Assembly: GCF_016466415.2 (NCBI RefSeq)
Contig: NZ_CP066772.2
Coordinates: 868,001 to 932,000, forward strand
From: Ralstonia pickettii
GTDB lineage: Bacteria; Pseudomonadota; Gammaproteobacteria; Burkholderiales; Burkholderiaceae
Direction of reading: 5' to 3'
DNA: 64,000 nucleotides
The position numbers and the translations under genes are program-made. The notes under the pieces are model-generated. The model saw only the letters and a program-made list of their open reading frames with translations. It searched no databases and was not told the DNA's origin. Below, piece by piece: positions 16,889 through 25,038 of this stretch (its first letter is position 1; each line of letters starts with the position of its first letter).

Positions 16889-17345
16889 TTACCCGGTCTC
16901 AGGCGTGCGAGGCGCGTGCACCTGCAGCAGCGCATCGATCTCGGCTTGCGTGCCCGCGTATGCGCCGGCGCGCGTGGCGGTGAGGGCGGCCGCCGCAGCA
17001 GCCCGGCGCAAGTGCGCCTGCACGGGCGCCCCAGGCGAATGCAGCTGGCTCGCCAGCCAGGCGCCCATCGCGGCATCGCCGCAGCCGACGGTGTCCGCCA
17101 CCGGCACGGCAAAGGCCGGTTGGGCGATACGCGCATCGTCTTGCCCGCCGTGCGCCGCTGCCAGCCATTCCATGCCGTCGGCCCCGAGCGTGAGCAGGAT
17201 GTCGGCTTGCGGCGCGAGGGTGCGCAGCGTGGCGAACGGATCGGCATCACCGGGAAACAGTTGGCGCAGATCTTCATCCGAGACCTTGATGACCGGTACG
17301 ATGGCGGCCATGCGCAGCAGCGGCGGCGCGTAGTGGGGGCGCCCA
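16889..17345 (-). pseudogene. 5'-truncated PfkB-family sugar kinase (fructokinase-like)
   Basis: About 145 codons match the C-terminal half of ribokinase/fructokinase proteins: a V-I-K-V-S-D-E-D-L strand, L-L-T-L-G-A-D-G, then the signature [13 protein letters not shown] with the catalytic Asp. Family members are about 300 aa, and here the sugar-binding N-terminal half is absent. Upstream, from about 17345, the frame turns into Arg/Pro-rich sequence with no homology I can see. The nucleotide-binding site alone should not be functional. It is a deletion remnant; the gap ends near the TraB/GumN stop at 17443. The Cys in place of the usual Ala in G-A-G-D is another sign of decay or divergence. 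Confidence 0.8.
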
Positions 17346-17442
17346 TCGCCGCGCGGACTTGGCCGCGCATACCGAACTGGCAGCGGCTGTCGGATCGACG
17401 CCGCGGGAAAAGCGCTGACCGAACAGCAAAAACGCACGCGGC

Positions 17443-18465
17443 CTAACGCGGATCGGGTGGCGGCAACACCGGCGTGACCTTGTACCCGCGGGCCGCCAGC
17501 AGCGCGGGAATTCCCTTGGGTCCGATCATGTGGAGCGCGCCCACAGCGCCAAACACGCGCTGGCCGCTGTTGTGCACGCGTGCAATGTTCTCGGCCATGG
17601 CGCGGTTGCGGTTCGTCACCAGCCGTTGGAAGGCGCGTTTGTCCGATGCCGTCTTCAGGCAATCGCACCACTGCGGGTAGTGCTCGAGCGTGCTGATGTC
17701 GCTGTCGGCCCAGGCATTGGCGAGCGTGAGCGTCTGCGTGCGCGCCTCGCCCGATTCAATCGCGTCGAGCACGGTATCGAATTGCTGCGCGACCTCGTTC
17801 TTCGGCACGATCTCGTTGAGCACGCGCACCTGCTGCGCCAGCGTTTCGAGCGGCACAATCGGCAGGTGCACGCTCTTGGCGTAGGTGGTGAGAAACAGGT
17901 CGATGCCGAAATCCGGATAGAGCCCGTCTGTGCGTACCCCCAGCACCGCCAGCGAGGCCAGTTGCATGGTCGGCTGGAACTTGCGGATCTGCGTGAGGGC
18001 CGTGTCGGGCAGGCAAGCCGCGGAGAGCAGTTTGTTGAAGCGCTCGCCGCGACGGCCGGTCAGGAGCCGGCGGTCTTCTGCGCTGTTTTGCGCGGTTAGC
18101 GGTGTGCGGTCGGTGTCTTTGTCGAGCAGGTCGAGTTCGAGCGCGATGCTGTCAACCTGCTGAAGCGCGCTGCGCACGGTGGGGCCGGGCAGCATCCAGT
18201 CGGCCCGCGCAACGTGGATCGTGCCGTAGAGCCACGAGGTGTGACCGTTCTTTTCGATGCGCCAGAGCAGGCCGTGGTCGGTCGCGCGTTGCGCGGCGGC
18301 GGCCCAACCGTCTTTGGGGATGAAGCTTGAGGCGGGTGGCGGACAGTTCGGGGTCGGTGCCGGTGCCTGTACGGGTGTGGTGTCTTGCGCGGCAGCCGTG
18401 CCGACGCCCGTCAATAGGAAAAACGCGGCCGCGAGCGCGCGCCACGTGGTGCGATTGCGTGCCAT
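17443..18465 (-). CDS. TraB/GumN family protein, secreted
   Basis: A 340-aa protein with an N-terminal signal peptide ending Ala-Ala-Ala-Gln near residue 27. The TraB/GumN core shows L-Y-G-T-I-H-V (near residue 80), the acidic A-L-E-L-D pair, and the late G-A-V-G-A-L-H-M-I-G-P-K-G motif. These conserved His and Glu residues are typical of TraB/TIKI/GumN proteins, which are proposed metallo-hydrolases. Two Cys pairs in the mature part fit a periplasmic location. Single gene with no obvious partner; substrate unknown. Confidence 0.9.
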   Translation of the reverse strand: MARNRTTWRALAAAFFLLTGVGTAAAQDTTPVQAPAPTPNCPPPASSFIPKDGWAAAAQRATDHGLLWRIEKNGHTSWLYGTIHVARADWMLPGPTVRSALQQVDSIALELDLLDKDTDRTPLTAQNSAEDRRLLTGRRGERFNKLLSAACLPDTALTQIRKFQPTMQLASLAVLGVRTDGLYPDFGIDLFLTTYAKSVHLPIVPLETLAQQVRVLNEIVPKNEVAQQFDTVLDAIESGEARTQTLTLANAWADSDISTLEHYPQWCDCLKTASDKRAFQRLVTNRNRAMAENIARVHNSGQRVFGAVGALHMIGPKGIPALLAARGYKVTPVLPPPDPR

Positions 18466-18554
18466 TTGGCTGCTCCCCGAATATTGTTGTGGTCGTCTGT
18501 GCAGTTTAGCGGGCGCAAGCCATTGCGTGCCGCACGATGATCACCCCTGACGCG

Positions 18555-19736
18555 CTACTCGCTCAGCTTCGGCGGCACGGCATGCGCACCGCGCGTCTCG
18601 CGAAACCACAGCGCCAGGCTTTCGTCTTCCAGCGCATAGGCGCCGCGCGACTCCTTCCAGATCAGGTTCTTGTCGCGCAGCGCGTCCAGCGCGGCCTGCA
18701 CCGTGGCGGTGGAAAACTCGCTGTGGCCGAGCTTGGCCGCATATGCCTTCATCGAGTCTTCCGAAAACGGCGAATAGCCTTGTCCGCGCTCGATCAGCAC
18801 CGCCAGCACGGCACGCTGGATTTCCGTCAGTGCGCTGTAATCGCTTTCGATCTCGCCCCAGATGCGGTCGCGAAAACCCTGCGCGCCGCGCTTGAGCAAC
18901 TCGCCCAGGCTGGCCGCCTCGCCCAGCTCCAGGGCGATCTCGCTGACGATGCCCTTGAGCATCTCCGGCCGGTGCCCGACGAGCTGGAAGGCGGCAAACA
19001 TGTCGTCTTCCTTGAACTGGTTGTTGGGCGCCAGGTGCTGGTTGACCCACGCCGTGTACGCCGACACATACGGCCGCCCCAGCAGCGGGAAGTTGGTCAC
19101 CCGCGAGCCGAAAAACGGCTGCGTGCGATTGAGCAGCAGGTTGGCGAGCTTGTCACGGTTCGACCCCGTAAAGACGAGGAAGAGGCGCGGTTCGACCACG
19201 CCCTGGTTCATCTGGTCGCGCGCGGCCTTGAGCGCGAACATGGCGTTGGTGCCGGCCTCAGTGGACAGCGCGTGTTGCGCCTCGTCGATGATCAGCACGA
19301 CGGGCCGCTGCACCGCCTTGTAGAGCACATCGAGCGCGTCGGCCAGGGTGATGCCCGGCGGTAGCCCGATCTTGCCGAGGTTGAACGTGAACGTACGCAA
19401 CACGTCGACCTTCTCCATGCCGGCCTGCTTGGCCAGCTTGGCGATCGGCCCGTCAAACTGGGCCAGTTTGGATTTGATGGCGTCGGCGATCAGCAGGCCG
19501 GGATCGCGTGCGCGGTCGGCCCATAAGTCCACGTAGATGGCGATCCACTTGCGGCGTTCGACCTCCGGCACCAGGTCTTCGCGCAGGAACGTGCTTTTGC
19601 CGGTGCGCCGGGGCGCCGCCAGGAACAGGCCTGAGCGCGCATCGGCCAGGCCCTTGCCTTCCAGGCTGTCGCACAACGTGTTGGCGAGGTCCTGGCGGTG
19701 GAAGCTGAAGCGTCCGGTATCGGTGTCGGAATCCAT
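18555..19736 (-). CDS. Stand-alone AAA/STAND-like ATPase with winged-helix C-terminus
   Basis: A 393-aa protein. The N-terminal 240 residues are a P-loop ATPase of the archaeal-ATPase/ORC-like type: Walker A A-P-R-R-T-G-K-S-T (41-49), Walker B V-V-L-I-I-D-E-A-Q near 150, and a sensor-like V-F-T-G-S-N-R near 190. The C-terminal third is helical and reads as a winged-helix domain (E-I-Q-R-A-V-L-A-V-L through the D-A-L-R-D-K-N-L-I-W wing). Such proteins can be regulators or the ATPase part of defence or NTPase-toxin pairs, but no partner gene is adjacent. The upstream region is notably AT-rich with a palindrome. I cannot assign a function. Confidence 0.8.
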   Translation of the reverse strand: MDSDTDTGRFSFHRQDLANTLCDSLEGKGLADARSGLFLAAPRRTGKSTFLREDLVPEVERRKWIAIYVDLWADRARDPGLLIADAIKSKLAQFDGPIAKLAKQAGMEKVDVLRTFTFNLGKIGLPPGITLADALDVLYKAVQRPVVLIIDEAQHALSTEAGTNAMFALKAARDQMNQGVVEPRLFLVFTGSNRDKLANLLLNRTQPFFGSRVTNFPLLGRPYVSAYTAWVNQHLAPNNQFKEDDMFAAFQLVGHRPEMLKGIVSEIALELGEAASLGELLKRGAQGFRDRIWGEIESDYSALTEIQRAVLAVLIERGQGYSPFSEDSMKAYAAKLGHSEFSTATVQAALDALRDKNLIWKESRGAYALEDESLALWFRETRGAHAVPPKLSE

Positions 19737-19771
19737 GGGAAGCCCTGTTTTAGACCTGATTATGGAAATCG

Positions 19772-19784
19772 CTATAAATTATAG
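19772..19784 (-). promoter_or_regulatory. AT-rich palindrome over the ATPase promoter
   Basis: CTATAA-A-TTATAG is a perfect palindrome that contains a TATAAT -10 for the minus strand (19778-19783), about 40 bases before the ATPase start. The surrounding 60 bases are far more AT-rich than the rest of the window. No good -35 is visible. It could be an autoregulatory operator. Confidence 0.45.
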
Positions 19785-19933
19785 TCGATCCAATAATTAA
19801 GGCTAATTCCGCCCGAATTGCCAGCCGGATTGCAGTCGGCTCCGCCGATTTGCAATTGCGCGGCACTGTGCCGCAGGCAATTCGGGGAACTGTGTGCAGC
19901 GCTATACTCCACACATTCTGACGTTGCCTATCC

Positions 19934-20335
19934 ATGCTCCATCGCCGCTGGCTCTTCCTCGTCTGGCTTGCGATCGTACTGAACGTACTGTCGCCGGTGC
20001 TCGCCTCCGCACGCGCGGCGGCCACGGGCACGCTCGACGTCGAGCTGTGCAGCGCAACGGCCCCGCATGGCAGCACCGTGCAGGTTGCCATCGATCTGCA
20101 AGGCGATGGCTCCGCCGACGGGTCGGCCGCCCACCACAGCGTGGCGCACTGTCTGTATTGCCCGGGGTTTGCTGCCGGGCTGGCGCTGGCCTCGTTGCCG
20201 GCGTTGGATGTTCCTTCCGCCCATTTCATCTATCGCGTGCGGCAGCCGGCCACCCCGGCGCCCGTGTACGCGCGCAGTGCGTTGCGCGTGGCCGAGTCGC
20301 GCGCGCCTCCTGTGTCTCCGTCGTTGTCGATCTGA
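19934..20335 (+). CDS. cruR: DUF2946 copper-responsive upstream regulator (CruR-like uORF)
   Basis: A 133-aa protein with an N-terminal membrane or signal segment, a CxxC (Cys73-Leu-Tyr-Cys76) after paired His residues, and a C-terminal Arg-Ala-Pro-Pro (123-126). DUF2946 proteins head copper operons. In Bordetella pertussis (bp2923-bfrG-bp2921) the nascent peptide senses copper through CxxC, which relieves a translation arrest at RAPP and triggers Rho-dependent termination before the next gene. Both motifs are present here, and the TonB receptor follows after 82 bp. The operon is therefore expected to be shut off by copper. A likely -10 (TATACT) is at 19903-19908. Confidence 0.88.
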   Translation: MLHRRWLFLVWLAIVLNVLSPVLASARAAATGTLDVELCSATAPHGSTVQVAIDLQGDGSADGSAAHHSVAHCLYCPGFAAGLALASLPALDVPSAHFIYRVRQPATPAPVYARSALRVAESRAPPVSPSLSI

Positions 20336-20417
20336 CGCGCCTGCGGACGTAACGCCGTGGCGCCTTTGCGTTCGGCCCCGCTTGGGCCGACGCCATCGCA
20401 ATCCGGAGACCTTTCCG

Positions 20418-22736
20418 ATGTCATTCCACAAGCGCACCGGGGCCGCTGCCCCTAAGCGCACGCTGGTGTGCCGTGCTGCGCTCGCCCTGAGCGCAGCGGC
20501 ACCGCTGTCTGCTTTTTCGGCCGAGGATGCGGCATCCGTGCCCGCGCCCGTCACGCAGGAACTCGCGCCCACGGTGGTGCGCGCCACTGCCAACCCCGCG
20601 CCGTTCGCCCGCAATACACCGGCGGTCGTGCAAAGCGTCACGGCCGATCAGTTGGCTGACCGCAACGTCGTCACCGCCGAAGACGCGGTCAAATATCAGC
20701 CCAATGTGATGGTGCGCCGCCGCTTCATTGGCGACCGCAATTCCATCTTCGCCGGCCGCGATTTCAACGAGATTCAAAGTGCCCGCGGCCTGCTGTATGC
20801 CGACGGCATCCTGCTCTCGAACCTGCTTGGCTCGAGCTACAGCTTCCCGCCGCGCTGGTCGATGGTCGGGCCGGATGACTTGGCGCGCGTCGATATCTTG
20901 TATGGGCCGTTCTCTGCGCTCCTGCCGGGCAACTCGATGGGCACGACCATTGCGATGACGTTACGCCGCCCCGAAAAATTCGAGGCTGCCGCGCAGACGC
21001 AGGTGATGAGCCAGCATTACAACGATGCCTATGGCTTTTCGCGCAACGTCACCGGAAACCACGAAAGCGCATCGCTGGGCGACCGCATCGGCAAGTTCTG
21101 GTATGCGCTGTCAGTCGACCGGCTGGAGAACGACAGCCAACCGATGCAATACGCCACGCCCAACTCCCGGTTCACCGCGGGCGGCACGCCGGTGCCGGTC
21201 ACGGGCGCGCGGCAGGATCTCGGCCCCAACGGCCAGCCGCGCGTGATTCTCGGGCCCCAGATGCTCGAGCGCACCCAGCAGCTGCAAGAGACGCTGCGAT
21301 TCGGCTATGTGTTCAACGACAGCCTGGAGGCCTCACTCACGCTGGGCCATTGGGAAAACCATTTCAACGATCAGGCGCTCAGCTTCCTTCGCGATGCCGC
21401 CGGCAACACCGTCACGGGCGGCAATGTGCTGATCAACGGCACGCCGTACACGATCGCCCCGAACACCTTCGCCCCGCAAAACGGCGACCAGGAAAACTGG
21501 CTCTACGGCCTGGGCGTGAAGGGCAAGATCGGCGGCTGGAAGATCGACACCAACGCTTCCGCTTACAACGTTTCGCGCGACATCCTGCGCGCGTCGAACA
21601 CGGCGGCCGGCAATGGGCCCGGCACGGTGTTCTATGGCGACGGCACCGGCTGGTCCAACTTCGACGTCAAGGCGACCTCTCCCACGGTGTCCGGCCATAC
21701 CTTCACGACCGGTTACCACTACGACCAATACCACCTGCGCAACCAGACCTTCAACGCGACGAACTGGTCGACGGAAACGCTATCCACGCTCAAATCCAGC
21801 TACCAGGGCGACACGCAAACTCAGGCGGTTTTCCTGCAGGACGCGTGGGCGTTTGCGCCGCGCTGGCTGGCCACACTGGGCCTGCGCTACGAAAGCTGGC
21901 GCGCCTACAACGGCCAGCTCGGCAACGGCACGAGCGCGTTGGGCTACGCCAGCCGTACCGAAGACGCGTTTTCGCCCAAGGCGGCCATTCAATGGCAGGC
22001 CACGCAAGACACGCTGCTGCGCTTGTCGTATGGCCGCGCCGTGCGCTTTCCGACGGTGGCGGAGCTGTTCCAGGGCACGATCAGCGGCAACACGATCGTC
22101 AATAACGATCCGAACCTCAAACCTGAGCGCGCCAATGATTTCGACTTCACCGTCGAGCAGGCCGTGCCCTACGGCGTGCTGCGTACCAGCCTGTTCCAGA
22201 GCGACGTGCGCGACAGCATCTACACGCAGACCAACATCACCGTCACGCCCAACGTGACGAACGTGCAGAACGTCGATCGCGTGCGCACGCGCGGCATCGA
22301 GTTGGCGTATTCGGGGCAGGACGTTCTGCGGGATGCGGGTGTGCGCGGCGTGGACGTCGAAGCCAACGTCGCTTTCACGCAATCGAAGACGCTGGCCGAC
22401 GCCGCCAACCCGACCTACGTCGACAAGACCTGGCCGCGCATGCCGCGGGTGCGCGCCAATCTCTTTGCGAGCTGGCATGCCACCCCCGACTGGACGGTGG
22501 GCGCGGGCGTGCGCTATTCGGGGCGGCAATTCGGCACGCTCGACAACACCGATGTGCTGCCGAATGTCTACGGTGGCACCAGCAGCTTCTTCACCGTGGA
22601 CCTCAAGGCCAGCTACCGTATCGACAAGCACATCACGCTGGCGCTGGGCGTCGACAACCTGACCGACAGGCAGTATTTCGTGTATCACCCGTACCCGTCG
22701 CGCACCTTCTATGGGCAACTGAAATGGCGTCTGTAA
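20418..22736 (+). CDS. TonB-dependent outer-membrane receptor (BfrG-like, copper-regulated)
   Basis: A 772-aa receptor starting at the ATG at 20418, 8 bases after GGAGA. It has a signal peptide (to about residue 35), a plug domain (A-P-T-V-V-R-A-T-A-N start, the A-E-D-A-V-K-Y-Q-P-N segment, then D-I-L-Y-G-P-F-S-A-L-L-P-G-N-S), and a 22-strand barrel ending in Leu after aromatic residues (K-W-R-L). Reading in-frame from 20067 only extends through cruR. As the gene right behind a CruR uORF it probably imports copper or a copper complex; the ligand is inferred from context. The next start overlaps its stop. Confidence 0.92.
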   Translation: MSFHKRTGAAAPKRTLVCRAALALSAAAPLSAFSAEDAASVPAPVTQELAPTVVRATANPAPFARNTPAVVQSVTADQLADRNVVTAEDAVKYQPNVMVRRRFIGDRNSIFAGRDFNEIQSARGLLYADGILLSNLLGSSYSFPPRWSMVGPDDLARVDILYGPFSALLPGNSMGTTIAMTLRRPEKFEAAAQTQVMSQHYNDAYGFSRNVTGNHESASLGDRIGKFWYALSVDRLENDSQPMQYATPNSRFTAGGTPVPVTGARQDLGPNGQPRVILGPQMLERTQQLQETLRFGYVFNDSLEASLTLGHWENHFNDQALSFLRDAAGNTVTGGNVLINGTPYTIAPNTFAPQNGDQENWLYGLGVKGKIGGWKIDTNASAYNVSRDILRASNTAAGNGPGTVFYGDGTGWSNFDVKATSPTVSGHTFTTGYHYDQYHLRNQTFNATNWSTETLSTLKSSYQGDTQTQAVFLQDAWAFAPRWLATLGLRYESWRAYNGQLGNGTSALGYASRTEDAFSPKAAIQWQATQDTLLRLSYGRAVRFPTVAELFQGTISGNTIVNNDPNLKPERANDFDFTVEQAVPYGVLRTSLFQSDVRDSIYTQTNITVTPNVTNVQNVDRVRTRGIELAYSGQDVLRDAGVRGVDVEANVAFTQSKTLADAANPTYVDKTWPRMPRVRANLFASWHATPDWTVGAGVRYSGRQFGTLDNTDVLPNVYGGTSSFFTVDLKASYRIDKHITLALGVDNLTDRQYFVYHPYPSRTFYGQLKWRL

Positions 22737-23989
22737 TGCAGTCGATTCCTCGATTCCTGGCCGGTGCGCTGCTGGTTTTTGCGGCAACGCTGGCGCTTGC
22801 GCACGAAGGTCACGACCACGGTGGCATGGCAGGCAAGGGCGCCGCCAAACCGCAGCTTGCTACGACGGCGGCGTTCGACAAGGCGGGGCGCCTGTGGGTG
22901 ACGTGGGCCGAAGGGCAGCACGTGGTGGTCGCTTCGTCCGACGATCTCGGCAAAACGCTGTCCGCGCCGCGGCGCGTAAACCCGCAACCCGAGCCGATCT
23001 ATACCGACGGCGAGAACCGTCCGAAGGTTATCGCCAGCCCGGACGGTGCGCTGTATGTGAGCTGGTCGCGCCCGCTCGATGCGCCATACACGGGCTTCGT
23101 GCGTTTCTCGCGCTCGCTCGACGGCGGCAGGACATGGAGCGCGCCAGTCACGGTCCATCACGATCGCCAACCCATCACGCACCGCTTCGATTCGATTGCG
23201 GTCGACAGCGCAGGCCACATCTTCGTCACGTGGATCGACAAGCGCGACCTGCTGCGGGCGCAGGCCGCCAAGCAGCCGTACGACGGCGCAGCGGTGTACT
23301 ACACCGTTTCGACCGACCGCGGCGCAACCTTCGCTCCCGAGCGCAAGGTCATCGACCAGACCTGCGAATGCTGCCGCATTGCGCTGGCGCCCGATGCCGA
23401 CGGGCACATGCTCGCGCTGTGGCGCAACGTGTTTGCCGGGCAGATCCGAGATCACGCATTGGCGACATTACCGATCGATAACACGCCGCTTGCCGTCACG
23501 CGCGCGACGTTCTCGGAGTGGCGCGTCGATGCGTGTCCGCACCATGGCCCCGCGTTGGCCGTCACGGCAGATGGCGTGCGGCACATGGCGTGGTTCTCCG
23601 TGCAACAGGACAAGCCCGGTCTGTTCTACAGCCGGCTGTCGGCCGACGGCAAACCGATCGGCGAGCCTTGGGGCTTTGCCGGTTCGCCACAAGCCGGAGC
23701 GCAGGCCTCGCACCCCGCATTGGTCGCCGCGTATGGCGCGCTGTGGCTGGTCTGGAAACAGTTTGCCGACGACCGCATGCAGATCCTGCTGCGCAAATCC
23801 ATCGACGGCGGCGCGCACTGGTCGGCGCCGGCCAACGTGGCAAACACCAATGGCGGCAGCGATCACCCGCAATTGCTCGCGCGCGACGGCCATGTCTACC
23901 TGTCTTGGCGTACCCAGGCGGAGGGTTACCGCCTGATCGATATCAGCAATGTCGTTCCGTCCAATTCATCATTGGAGGCATCGAAATGA
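22736..23989 (+). CDS. Secreted BNR/sialidase-fold protein with metal-binding motifs
   Basis: A 417-aa protein with a signal peptide and a mature N-terminus H-E-G-H-D-H-G-G rich in His. Several BNR/Asp-box repeats (S-x-D-x-G-x-T-W/F) point to a six-bladed beta-propeller. A C-E-C-C cluster sits near residue 218. The propeller fold is shared with sialidases but the catalytic residues were not all identified, so glycosidase activity is not claimed. His and Cys clusters and the copper operon suggest periplasmic copper handling. I prefer the ATG at 22736 (TAATG overlap with the receptor stop); an ATG at 22724 is also in frame. Confidence 0.85.
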   Translation: MQSIPRFLAGALLVFAATLALAHEGHDHGGMAGKGAAKPQLATTAAFDKAGRLWVTWAEGQHVVVASSDDLGKTLSAPRRVNPQPEPIYTDGENRPKVIASPDGALYVSWSRPLDAPYTGFVRFSRSLDGGRTWSAPVTVHHDRQPITHRFDSIAVDSAGHIFVTWIDKRDLLRAQAAKQPYDGAAVYYTVSTDRGATFAPERKVIDQTCECCRIALAPDADGHMLALWRNVFAGQIRDHALATLPIDNTPLAVTRATFSEWRVDACPHHGPALAVTADGVRHMAWFSVQQDKPGLFYSRLSADGKPIGEPWGFAGSPQAGAQASHPALVAAYGALWLVWKQFADDRMQILLRKSIDGGAHWSAPANVANTNGGSDHPQLLARDGHVYLSWRTQAEGYRLIDISNVVPSNSSLEASK

Positions 23990-24492
23990 AAATTCGATGG
24001 AGAGCGGTGGCGATGGCCGCGGCGCTATCCGCCGCCGCTTTGACGGCGCAGGCCGCGGGTGCGCTGCAGTTCCGGCCGCTGCATGCCCGCGATGTGCCGG
24101 CGCTGCTGCAGACGCCCCATGCGCGTCCGCTCATCGTCGAAATCTGGTCATTGGATTGCAGCTACTGCCGCGAGAACATCGCGCGTATCGCGCAATGGCG
24201 GCGTACCGCCAAGAAGAACGTGGATGTGGTGATGGTGTCGATGGATGGTCCGGACCAGGCCGAGATGCTGAACCGGGCGCTGGCGCCGCTGGCCCGCGAC
24301 GGGAAGATCGACGTTGCACGCATGCCGCAGTACGCCAACGCCGAAGACATGCCGGAGCGCCTGCGCGCCGCGCTCGACCCCGGCTGGCAGGGCGAGATGC
24401 CGCGCACGATCATCCTCCGCCCGGACGGCAAGCGTCACGCATCGAGCGGGTTGCTGACGCCGCAAATACTGGAAACAGCGCTCAGGGATTAA
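23986..24492 (+). CDS. Periplasmic thioredoxin-like protein
   Basis: A 168-aa protein whose start overlaps the previous stop as ATGA; GGAGG lies at 23974-23978. The signal peptide ends near Ala-Gln-Ala-Ala-Gly (residue 25). The thioredoxin fold has an active-site C-S-Y-C in W-S-L-D-C-S-Y-C-R-E-N, and the cis-Pro is in M-P-R-T-I-I-L. CSYC is unusual compared with CGPC or CPHC and hints at a redox or metal role rather than bulk disulfide formation. As the last gene of the operon it may reduce copper or Cys pairs of the preceding protein. Confidence 0.88.
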   Translation: MKIRWRAVAMAAALSAAALTAQAAGALQFRPLHARDVPALLQTPHARPLIVEIWSLDCSYCRENIARIAQWRRTAKKNVDVVMVSMDGPDQAEMLNRALAPLARDGKIDVARMPQYANAEDMPERLRAALDPGWQGEMPRTIILRPDGKRHASSGLLTPQILETALRD

Positions 24493-24550
24493 TCAGAAAA
24501 TGACGCAGACCCCCCTCGTTGTTGGGGTATGGCGGGGGGCGTGCACTTTT

Positions 24551-24556
24551 TATAAT
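24551..24556 (+). promoter_or_regulatory. -10 element of the candidate small RNA
   Basis: TATAAT ends 6 bases before the first base of an 11-bp stem at 24563. No clear -35 is present at 16-18 bp. Confidence 0.6.
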
Positions 24557-24562
24557 GGCTCC

Positions 24563-24672
24563 GCTTTGTGAATTCCGGCGCATTGCTCATTCACAAAGCA
24601 CACCCGACCATCTTTCGTCGTCAAAGGCTGAAGATGTTAAGCCCGCTCGCCCCCCGGCCCGCGGGCTTTTTC
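24563..24672 (+). ncRNA. Candidate intergenic small RNA (about 110 nt)
   Basis: Between a TATAAT and a strong terminator lies a compact structured unit. The 5' stem-loop pairs GCTTTGTGAAT (24563-24573) perfectly with ATTCACAAAGC (24589-24599). A mostly open middle follows, with a possible CATCTT/AAGATG helix. The terminator pairs AAGCCCGC (24639-24646) with GCGGGCTT (24661-24668) and ends in a T-rich tract. No ORF with a ribosome binding site is contained in it. It is not a 5' leader, since the genes downstream lie on the other strand. I do not recognise the family. Confidence 0.65.
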
Positions 24673-24742
24673 TTTGCCCGGTCGAAAAGTGAATCTGTAT
24701 TTCCCGGGACAGTGCGGTAGCGGGGCGGATGATAACGTGCCC

Positions 24743-25021
24743 TTAGCGCGCTGTCGCCTGCGAAGAAGAGGGGTATGGCGTGGATGGGCGTTCCGCGTCC
24801 TTGGATGCGGCCCCAAGGCCCACGGCCACGGCGGCCAGCAAGACGGCAAGACCGCGCGCGATATAGAACACCGTTTGCGCCCCCGCTATTTCCGATTCGG
24901 CAGATGGGGTCTCGGCAATGTGGGCGTGCCAGGCACTGCGCCAGGCGCGGTGTGGGCGCGGATCGCGATGGGCTCGCGGCGCGGGTGCGCAGTGTGTCGA
25001 ATGAGGCTGCATGTGTGACAT
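24743..25021 (-). CDS. Small membrane protein downstream of tauE remnant
   Basis: A 92-aa ORF starting at the ATG at 25021, 17 bases after the tauE stop, with AAGAGAA as a fair ribosome binding site. The N-terminal half is His/Arg/Pro-rich. A single hydrophobic segment (Y-I-A-R-G-L-A-V-L-L-A-A-V-A-V-G-L) follows, then a polar tail. No family is recognised. Overlapping longer ORFs in this frame come from the other reading of tauE. Coding status is moderately likely. Confidence 0.5.
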   Translation of the reverse strand: MSHMQPHSTHCAPAPRAHRDPRPHRAWRSAWHAHIAETPSAESEIAGAQTVFYIARGLAVLLAAVAVGLGAASKDAERPSTPYPSSSQATAR

Positions 25022-25038
25022 GGCGGTTCTCTTCACGT

